From contig NZ_CXOM01000002.1 of NCBI RefSeq assembly GCF_001269365.1, forward strand, positions 8,001-72,000: 64,000 nucleotides of DNA, written 5' to 3'. The notes beneath the pieces were generated by a model that was not told the DNA's origin, did not search any database, and saw only the letters and a list, made by a program, of their open reading frames with translations. Numbering within the stretch: the stretch's first letter is position 1; every line of letters begins with the position of its first letter. Of this stretch, positions 34,620 to 41,346 are shown one piece after another. Both the position numbers and the translations under genes were made by a program. Source of the stretch: Limnohabitans sp. Rim11. GTDB lineage: Bacteria; Pseudomonadota; Gammaproteobacteria; Burkholderiales; Burkholderiaceae_C.

Positions 34620-35255
34620 GTGAAATTTCAATCGCTTCAAGATCTCAAACACGTTCAAAAGCAAATTGCCGAGGCGCAGGCCAAAGCAGCTGCTGAAGCG
34701 GCTGCGCGCGCGGCTGAACTGAAAAGAATTGAAGCTGAAAAGAATCTGTTTATCAGGGCCGTGGGGCAAGTGGCTGTTCTACCAAGCAGCAACAAAGCAG
34801 ACATTCCCAAGGTGCCTCGCGCCCCTGTGGCCACGCAGTTGCAAAAAGATGAAGCCAAGGTCGTTCAAGATTCCCTAAGCGATGAATTTGATGTCAGCAC
34901 CTTGCTAGATACCGACGATGCTCTCAGCTTTAGAAGGCCCAGTGTGGGCCCGGAAGTGACTCGCAAATTGCGCAAGGGCGATTGGGCCATTCAAAGAGAA
35001 ATTGATTTGCATGGCCTGCGCAGCGACGAAGCCAGACTCGCACTCACCGCCTTCATTCGCGAGGCGCACAAATACGGCATTCGGTGTGTTCGTGTGGTGC
35101 ATGGCAAAGGCTTGGGCTCGCCTGGCAAAACGCCGGTGCTCAAATCTAAAGTTCACAGCTGGCTGGTGCAAAAGAACCAAGTCATGGCCTTTGTTCAGGC
35201 TAAGCCCGCAGAGGGCGGCGCGGGTGCTTTGGTGGTGTTGCTCACACCGTCCTAA
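34620..35255 (+). CDS. Smr-domain protein
   Basis: A 211-residue protein, N-terminal charged coiled coil (QKQIAEAQAKAAAEAAARAA) followed by a Smr (small MutS-related) domain near residues 125-210. The domain signature IDLHGLRSDEARLAL and the VVHGKGLGSPGKTPVLK loop are present. Smr domains are predicted nucleases acting on DNA or, in ribosome-rescue relatives, RNA. A GTG at 34620 is taken as start; a TTG 18 bases upstream is also possible. It follows radC by 41 bases on the same strand. Confidence 0.88.
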   Translation: MKFQSLQDLKHVQKQIAEAQAKAAAEAAARAAELKRIEAEKNLFIRAVGQVAVLPSSNKADIPKVPRAPVATQLQKDEAKVVQDSLSDEFDVSTLLDTDDALSFRRPSVGPEVTRKLRKGDWAIQREIDLHGLRSDEARLALTAFIREAHKYGIRCVRVVHGKGLGSPGKTPVLKSKVHSWLVQKNQVMAFVQAKPAEGGAGALVVLLTPS

Positions 35256-35275
35256 ACCCACGCCATGGCGCTTGA

Positions 35276-37852
35276 TTATTCCGAAGCTTGACGCAGTGTT
35301 TGCGACACAGGTTGCCGGAGCACTTCAGCCAAGCCCCACCAGCCCGCTAGCCACGCCAGCACAGCACCCGTCAGTGCGCCAGCTGCGGGCACCCACAGCG
35401 ATGCCGTCCACTCAAACTCAAACACAAAGCGGGCCAAGCCCCAGCCCACCAGCTCGGCCACCAAGCTGGCCAAAAATCCTGCCAACAGACCCACACCCAT
35501 GAGCTCGGCGGTTTGCACTTGGCTCAGCAATCGACCCGTCGCACCCAAAGCCCGCATGATGGCAAATTCGCGTTTGCGTTCTTCACGGGTTGAGGTGACA
35601 GCGGCCATGAGCACCAACAAACCGGCCATCAAGGTAAATGCAAACAAAAACTCTACCGCTCGAATCACTTGGTCTAAAACTTTTTGAATCTGCGTGATGG
35701 AAGCGCGCAAGTCGACGCTAGTGATGTTGGGAAACTGTTGCAGCAAGTTGCGCTCAAACGCTGGCACATCGGGCGTTTTGAAGGCGGCCATGTAACTCAA
35801 TGGCACATTGGGCAAATTGTCGACAGGGTAAATAACAAAGAAGTTGGCTCGCATCGAGCCCCAATCTACTTTGCGCAGAGAAGTGATGCGCCCCTCCGAC
35901 AAGACGCCGCCAATGTCAAATTGCAGGCGGTCGCCCATTTTGAGACCCAAGGTTTGGGCAATGCCTACCTCCACACTCACCGCATCTTTTTCGTTGTCTT
36001 GCCAAGTTCCTTGAACTACGGCGTTGTGCTCTGGTTTGGCCGCCCTAGAAGACAAGTTAAATTCACGATCGACCAGTCGCTTGGCACGTTCTTCTGAATA
36101 ATCTTGCGGGCTGACGGTCTTGCCATTGATGGCCACCAAACGGCCCCGAATCATGGGGTACCAATCGTAGTTTTGAACGCCCGTTTGCTGAAGCGACTTT
36201 TGAAACGCCTCGGTTTGATCGGGCTGAACATTGATCACAAACCGATCGGGCGCATTGACGGGCGTGGCCTTACGCCAGCTGTTGATGAGGTCAGTACGCA
36301 GCAAAACCAAGAGCACCAGCGCCAACAAGCCAACCGATAAAGCACTGACCTGCACCACGGCATAAACCGGCCTGGCCATGACTTGGCGAGTGGCCAGCAA
36401 CAACCACCGCGGTGTTGTATCGCTGGGCACCCACCTGCGCAACAATTTCAAAGCCAACCAAGTGGCACCAGCAAACATGAGTGTGGCCAAGGCAAATCCA
36501 CCCACCGTCATCAAGCCCAATTTGACATCGCGACTGGCCCACATCAAGGCGCCTGCAAAACCTAACAAACCTGCAAGCAAAACGCCCACTGAGGCGGGTT
36601 GCAAACCGCCCATGTCACGGCGGATGACACGCAGCGCAGGCACTTGGGCCAACTGCAAAACGGGTGGCAATCCAAACGCCAACAACAAGGTCAAGCCCAT
36701 GCCCATGCCCAGCAATGCGGGCGCAGCCGATGCGGCGGGCAACTGTGCATCAACCAACCCAGCCAACAAAAAGACAAAGGCGTGGTGAATGCCGTAGCCC
36801 ACCATGACGCCCAGCAAACTGGCGACCAAACCCGCAGTAATAAATTCAAAGGCATACGCAATTGACAATGTTTTTTGGCTTTGTCCCAACACACGCAGTA
36901 GCGCGCAAGCGTCTAGATGCTTGGCTGCAAAAGTTCTAGCCGCAAGCGCCACAGCCACAGCACACAAAAGCGCCGCCAACAAGGCCACCAAATTGAGGAA
37001 CTTTTCGGCACGGTCAAGAGTTTGGCGCATTTCAGGACGGCCACTCTCCATCGACTCCACTTGAACACCGCGCACTTCGGGCTTAGCTACTTCTTCTCTG
37101 GCCCATGTGATGAAGTTTTGTACATTGCGCTGCGATGCATCACCCGCAACGGCCATGCGATAGGAAAGACGGCTGGCAGGTTGAATCAAGCCAGTGGCTT
37201 GCATGTCAGATTGATTGATCATGACTCTAGGCGCGAAATTCATGAAGCCCGCGCCGCGGTCTGGCTCTCTGTCAATCAAGGCACCGATTTGAAATGCCTT
37301 GTCTCCCAGCCACAATGTGTCGCCTAACTTGAGGTTCAAGACATCTAACAAGGCAGGATCAACCCATGCCTGGCCAGCAGATGGAACTTGTCGCGTCACC
37401 TGCGAAGTTTTTGTGTTGGAGGTATCTGGACTTGAACCACCTAACAAGGTCAACTGGCCTCTGAGAGGATAACCTTCAGACACCGCTTTGAGTGCCACCA
37501 GTTTGGTCTCTCCGCCTTGCGCGTCGTCCGCTCGGGCCATGCTGGGAAAGCTCAGCGTAGCGTTTGTTTTAAGTCCAAGTTCTTTGGCTTTTTGTAGAAA
37601 GTTTTCTGCAGTGGGTTTGTCACTCACCACCACCGCGTCGCCGCCAATCAGTTGGCGTGCGTCTCGCCACAAACCCGCTTGCAACCGATCAGAAAAAAAC
37701 CCGACGGCCGAGAGCGCAGCCACCGCCAGTACCACCGAGACCACCAAAAGATTGAGCTCACCCGACCTTAGGTCACGCCAAAGGTTGCGCCAGCCCAATT
37801 GCACTGCACGTTGCCAGGTCATGGGATTTAAACCTGCAAGTTTAGGCGTCAT
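35276..37852 (-). CDS. FtsX-like ABC transporter permease, YbbP type
   Basis: Large inner-membrane permease of 858 residues with two FtsX domains. An N-terminal membrane segment (LLVVSVVLAVAALSAVGF) precedes a big periplasmic MacB-like region, then clusters of membrane helices near residues 280-500 and 720-850. In Escherichia coli YbbP partners the ATPase YbbA in lipoprotein or envelope transport; no ATPase gene is adjacent here. Its first ATG lies 11 bases inside the fdhD end; a second at 37822 is an alternative. Function in this organism is inferred by family only. Confidence 0.88.
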   Translation of the reverse strand: MTPKLAGLNPMTWQRAVQLGWRNLWRDLRSGELNLLVVSVVLAVAALSAVGFFSDRLQAGLWRDARQLIGGDAVVVSDKPTAENFLQKAKELGLKTNATLSFPSMARADDAQGGETKLVALKAVSEGYPLRGQLTLLGGSSPDTSNTKTSQVTRQVPSAGQAWVDPALLDVLNLKLGDTLWLGDKAFQIGALIDREPDRGAGFMNFAPRVMINQSDMQATGLIQPASRLSYRMAVAGDASQRNVQNFITWAREEVAKPEVRGVQVESMESGRPEMRQTLDRAEKFLNLVALLAALLCAVAVALAARTFAAKHLDACALLRVLGQSQKTLSIAYAFEFITAGLVASLLGVMVGYGIHHAFVFLLAGLVDAQLPAASAAPALLGMGMGLTLLLAFGLPPVLQLAQVPALRVIRRDMGGLQPASVGVLLAGLLGFAGALMWASRDVKLGLMTVGGFALATLMFAGATWLALKLLRRWVPSDTTPRWLLLATRQVMARPVYAVVQVSALSVGLLALVLLVLLRTDLINSWRKATPVNAPDRFVINVQPDQTEAFQKSLQQTGVQNYDWYPMIRGRLVAINGKTVSPQDYSEERAKRLVDREFNLSSRAAKPEHNAVVQGTWQDNEKDAVSVEVGIAQTLGLKMGDRLQFDIGGVLSEGRITSLRKVDWGSMRANFFVIYPVDNLPNVPLSYMAAFKTPDVPAFERNLLQQFPNITSVDLRASITQIQKVLDQVIRAVEFLFAFTLMAGLLVLMAAVTSTREERKREFAIMRALGATGRLLSQVQTAELMGVGLLAGFLASLVAELVGWGLARFVFEFEWTASLWVPAAGALTGAVLAWLAGWWGLAEVLRQPVSQTLRQASE

Positions 37853-38732
37853 GCAAAGCAGGCTTGTGATGAACTTCAGCCAACTCAGGCTGCCACTTCA
37901 CTCTGTGGAGTGCGCTGAAGCACAGGAAGCGTTTGTTGGTGGCGCGGCCTATGGCACACAGCTGCACGCGCTCGGCCACCTCCAAACCCATTTGGGTAAT
38001 GCCACTGCGAGACACAGCAATCGGCACGCCCATTTGTGCCGACTTGATGACCATCTCGCTGGTGAGACGGCCTGTGGTGTAAAAAACTTTGTCCTGACCG
38101 CTGACATCGTTCATGGCCATCCAACCCGCAATGGTGTCGACGGCATTGTGACGACCCACATCTTCGACAAACATCAACATGTTGGCACCTTGGAACAACG
38201 CACACCCATGGACTGAGCCCGAGGACTTGTAGGTTGTTTCTTGAATGCGGATGGCATTGACCAACTCATACAAAGTGGCCTGTGATATATGCGCATCTGC
38301 AGGCAACTGAATGCGATCGATGTCGTTGACCAAATCGCCAAACACACTGCCTTGCCCACAACCGGTGGTGACCACGCGCGCAGCCGTTTTAGGACCGGCT
38401 TGACTCAGGCCTTCGCGGGTTTTGATGGCAGCTACACCTGGCTGGCCCAATTCGCCCTCGCCCAAAGTCCAATCGACTGTGATGGATTCAATTTCTTCAA
38501 CCGATTGAATGAGTCGCTGGTTGAGCAAAAAACCCAGTACCAAGTATTCAGGGCTGGCCCCCAAGGTCATGAGGGTGACCAATTCTTTCTTGTCCAAATA
38601 CACCGTGAGTGCTCGCTCCGCAGGAATGTGGATTTGCGAGCGTTCTCCAAATTCATTGACCACCGAAATTTGTCGCGTCAGTTCAGCGCGCGCATTCGTC
38701 AGTCTGGGTTTGAGAGAAGAAGTAGAAGACAT
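37842..38732 (-). CDS. fdhD: Formate dehydrogenase accessory sulfurtransferase FdhD
   Basis: Transfers sulfur from the cysteine desulfurase IscS to the molybdopterin cofactor so that formate dehydrogenase becomes active. The 296-residue protein has the TTGCGQGSVFG motif with the essential cysteine (the CxxC of E. coli FdhD is reduced to one Cys here), GRHNAVDTIAG and VSRSGIT. It is the last member of the fdh operon on the minus strand, after the small secreted protein, with a terminator between them. It starts MSSTSSLKPRLTNARA. Confidence 0.93.
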   Translation of the reverse strand: MSSTSSLKPRLTNARAELTRQISVVNEFGERSQIHIPAERALTVYLDKKELVTLMTLGASPEYLVLGFLLNQRLIQSVEEIESITVDWTLGEGELGQPGVAAIKTREGLSQAGPKTAARVVTTGCGQGSVFGDLVNDIDRIQLPADAHISQATLYELVNAIRIQETTYKSSGSVHGCALFQGANMLMFVEDVGRHNAVDTIAGWMAMNDVSGQDKVFYTTGRLTSEMVIKSAQMGVPIAVSRSGITQMGLEVAERVQLCAIGRATNKRFLCFSALHRVKWQPELAEVHHKPALHDA

Positions 38733-38765
38733 GGTGATTTGGATAAAGCAAACGAGAGCCTAACG

Positions 38766-38800
38766 CAAAAAGTCCCACGCTTATTCAGCGAGGGACTTTT
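38766..38800 (-). terminator. Terminator after the fdh operon
   Basis: On the minus strand, AAAAGTCCC-T-CGCT pairs with AGCG-T-GGGACTTTTT around a short loop, followed by a T run. It lies between the small secreted protein gene (stop 38824) and fdhD (start 38732), so fdhD probably has its own promoter or relies on read-through. Confidence 0.82.
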
Positions 38801-38823
38801 GGCCTGAAGAAATCAGGGAAAAC

Positions 38824-39195
38824 TTAGGATTTTTTGGCGGGGGCTGCGGGTGCAGCAGCAGGCGCAGCTGGTTTAGCACCCGCGGCGGGTGCCGAGGCTA
38901 CAGCAGCAGGCGGTGCAGCCACAAAGGGACCCGGATCTGCACAGGGCGGCGTAGCCACAGGGGGTGTGGTTTGCTTGCCGCTTGACTTGGCTGTCTTGTA
39001 ATAGTGGGCAGCTACTTTTTCGCGTGACTTGCACAATTGAAAGTCAGCCACTTTGTTGCCGTGAGCTGTTTTGGCAGCCGCTTCAGCAGCCTTGGCTTTG
39101 GCCTCATCACTGAGGGCTGGCAACTTGGCCATGGCGGAAACGCTGAACAAGGAAGCCAGTACCAAGGTGGCCAAGCTGATGAAAGTTTTTTTCAT
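38824..39195 (-). CDS. Small secreted Ala/Pro-rich protein
   Basis: A 123-residue protein with a clear signal peptide (MKKTFISLATLVLASLFSVSAMA) and a low-complexity tail of Ala and Pro ending KKS. It keeps two Cys in the middle part (FQLCKSREK and TPPCADPG). I do not recognise a family. The ATG at 39195 gives the signal peptide; an upstream start at 39210 is less likely. It follows the fdh gamma gene by 18 bases, so it is probably expressed with the formate dehydrogenase and may act in the periplasm. Confidence 0.75.
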   Translation of the reverse strand: MKKTFISLATLVLASLFSVSAMAKLPALSDEAKAKAAEAAAKTAHGNKVADFQLCKSREKVAAHYYKTAKSSGKQTTPPVATPPCADPGPFVAAPPAAVASAPAAGAKPAAPAAAPAAPAKKS

Positions 39196-39213
39196 GGTTT
39201 GTATCCTCAAACT

Positions 39214-40449
39214 TTAGGCAGATGCCGATGTGGAAACGGTACCACCTTGGGCAACTGCTTCAGGAGATCTTTGTGCAGGAATCTTGCCTGCTTTGATGTC
39301 GTTGTACCAAAGTTCGTGGTGTTCTTTGGCCCAAGTTTCATCGACATAGCCTTCGCGCATGGCGCTGTAAGCGCCTTGCATGCCAATGGTGCCCATGTAG
39401 ATGTGTCCCATGAACATGGCCATCATGAGAACCGTGGCGACACCATGGATCATGTTGGCAATTTGCATGGTGCTGCGCTCATAAATGAGACCTGGAATGA
39501 GTTTGTCCAATACCAAGCCAGAGCCCACCACGATGACACCCAGACCCAAAACGCCAAACCAGAAAACGACTTTCTCACCAGCATTGAAGCGGTGCGATGG
39601 CACTTCATGACCTGAGAACATACCGCCACCCTTGAGCAACCAAGTGATGTCTTCTTTGCTAGGGAAGTTGTCCTTCAAGAAAGTGACAAACACAATGATC
39701 AGGGAAACCGCAAACAAGGGGCCTGCAAAGTTGTGGATGTTTTTCAAGGCATAGGTCAACCAACCAAACAAGGCTGTACCGATGACGGGCAGGATGAAAT
39801 ACTTTCCAAAGGCAATGACCACGCCAGACACAGCCAGCAACACAAAAGCAATGGCGTTAGTCCAGTGGGCTGCACGCTCTAGCGGAGTGAATCGCTCAAT
39901 CTTGCGGCCAGTCTCGGTACCGTGCAACTTCATGGTTCCTTTGCCGTAGTAGAACAAGGCAATGGCCAATGCCACGATGAGCAACAAGGAACCACCGTAA
40001 GGAATGATCCAGTTGTTGCGCACTTGACGCCATGCCTCGCCCGCTGTGGTGAGCTTAGAACCTGGGTACTGAACAAAAGGCTGAATGAGATTGCCAGCTT
40101 CAGGCGCCTCTGACGCGGGAAGGCTGCTGTAGCCCGTTACACCTGCGCCGACTTGTCGCCACATGGGCGCATTGTTGCCAGGCTGAACCTTGCTGCGATC
40201 GCCGTTGTTTTGATCTGCGTACTTGGGATCGGTGTTGGCGTCGGGTGCAATGGAAAAAATATTGGCGCTTTGAACGCCAAGTGCACCTGTCTTGCCACTG
40301 TCGGCAGCTGCAGGTGCCGCCGCCGATGCTGGTGCTGCCGCAGATGCTGCGCTTGGTGTTTGAGCGGACACACTCAAGGCCCCACCCAACATCAAGCCAG
40401 CCGCCAGCAGGCCCGACTGGATGTAATTAGTTACCGAAGATCGGTTCAT
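39214..40449 (-). CDS. fdoI: Formate dehydrogenase gamma subunit (cytochrome b556)
   Basis: Membrane cytochrome b that passes electrons from formate dehydrogenase to quinone. The 411-residue protein has a signal peptide (SGLLAAGLMLGGALSVSAQ), an unusual Ala/Pro-rich periplasmic extension of about 100 residues, then a region of membrane helices from about residue 130 with the heme His residues in the family (ERAAHWTNAIAFVLLAVSG and KNIHNFAGPLFAVS). The ATG at 40449 follows GTGGGAGAGCAAGC; the frame opens further upstream without a good start. It lies after the small lipoprotein gene. Confidence 0.93.
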   Translation of the reverse strand: MNRSSVTNYIQSGLLAAGLMLGGALSVSAQTPSAASAAAPASAAAPAAADSGKTGALGVQSANIFSIAPDANTDPKYADQNNGDRSKVQPGNNAPMWRQVGAGVTGYSSLPASEAPEAGNLIQPFVQYPGSKLTTAGEAWRQVRNNWIIPYGGSLLLIVALAIALFYYGKGTMKLHGTETGRKIERFTPLERAAHWTNAIAFVLLAVSGVVIAFGKYFILPVIGTALFGWLTYALKNIHNFAGPLFAVSLIIVFVTFLKDNFPSKEDITWLLKGGGMFSGHEVPSHRFNAGEKVVFWFGVLGLGVIVVGSGLVLDKLIPGLIYERSTMQIANMIHGVATVLMMAMFMGHIYMGTIGMQGAYSAMREGYVDETWAKEHHELWYNDIKAGKIPAQRSPEAVAQGGTVSTSASA

Positions 40450-40465
40450 GCTTGCTCTCCCACGT

Positions 40466-40711
40466 TCAGTTGGATCGCGTGTGATCGTTTTGCCCATATT
40501 GAGCGCGCGTTTTAAGTTGCTGGGCCCAGCTGTTTTTGTCGCCAGCTTTCCAGTCAGACTCGGTAAATGCCTTCACGCCAGTGCCGGTGTAGGGCGCTGC
40601 GTCCACTTTAGGCTGGCCTGCCAATTCTTGGGCTTTGTCGACACAAGCAGTGAGGCCTGCCGTCAAAAGCACAGCGATGGCCACGCCTGTCAATCGTTTG
40701 ATGCTGTTCAC
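40466..40711 (-). CDS. Small lipoprotein in the fdh operon
   Basis: An 81-residue protein, GTG start overlapping the stop of the beta-subunit gene by four bases (40708-40711). The N-terminus VNSIKRLTGVAIAVLL leads to a lipobox LTAC, predicting a lipid-anchored envelope protein; the rest is a short polar chain (VDKAQELAGQPKVDAAPYTG). It sits between beta and gamma subunits and may help assemble or hold the periplasmic enzyme at the membrane. I know no characterised homologue. Confidence 0.75.
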   Translation of the reverse strand: MNSIKRLTGVAIAVLLTAGLTACVDKAQELAGQPKVDAAPYTGTGVKAFTESDWKAGDKNSWAQQLKTRAQYGQNDHTRSN

Positions 40712-41319
40712 GACTTGGCACCTTTCGCATCGGCTTTGCTGCCATAGGCAGTACCCCAACCCCAAACTTCTGCACCTTTGCCGCGTTGAACCACGCGGTT
40801 GCGGAAGATGTCGGCCACCACGTCGCCATCGCCAGCGAGCAAGGCTTTGGTGGAACACATTTCAGCGCACGCAGGCAACTTGCCTTCGGCCAAACGGTTG
40901 CGACCATATTTTTCAAATTCGGCTTGGCTGCCGTTGGCTTCGGGGCCACCTGCGCAGAAGGTGCACTTGTCCATCTTGCCGCGAACACCGAAGGTGCCTG
41001 CGCTTGGGAACTGAGGTGCGCCAAAGGGGCATGCATAGGAGCAGTAGCCGCAACCAATGCAAACGTCTTTGTCATGCAACACCACACCCTCTTCGGTGCG
41101 ATAGAAACAGTTGACGGGGCAGACTGCCATGCAAGGCGCATCTGAGCAGTGCATACACGCCACAGAAATGGATTTTTCGCCGGGCACGCCGTCATTCAAA
41201 GTGACCACGCGGCGACGGTTGACGCCCCAAGGTACTTCGTGTTCGTTTTTACAAGCCGTGACACAACCATTGCATTCAATGCAGCGCTCTGCATCACAGA
41301 TAAATTTCATTCTTGCCAT
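40708..41319 (-). CDS. fdh3B: Formate dehydrogenase beta subunit (4Fe-4S)
   Basis: Iron-sulfur electron-transfer subunit of 203 residues, carrying electrons from the alpha subunit to the membrane cytochrome. Four ferredoxin-type Cys groups are visible: CIECNGCVTACKNEHE (about 13-28), CMHCSDAPCMAVCPVNC (about 56-72), CIGCGYCSYACPFG (about 92-105) and a CTFC...CAEMC pair near 118-146. It has no C-terminal membrane helix, so it resembles the FDH3-type beta. It lies 27 bases after the alpha gene. Confidence 0.93.
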   Translation of the reverse strand: MARMKFICDAERCIECNGCVTACKNEHEVPWGVNRRRVVTLNDGVPGEKSISVACMHCSDAPCMAVCPVNCFYRTEEGVVLHDKDVCIGCGYCSYACPFGAPQFPSAGTFGVRGKMDKCTFCAGGPEANGSQAEFEKYGRNRLAEGKLPACAEMCSTKALLAGDGDVVADIFRNRVVQRGKGAEVWGWGTAYGSKADAKGAKS

Positions 41320-41346
41320 GTTTTACTCCTGTGTGTGGCAAAGGCT

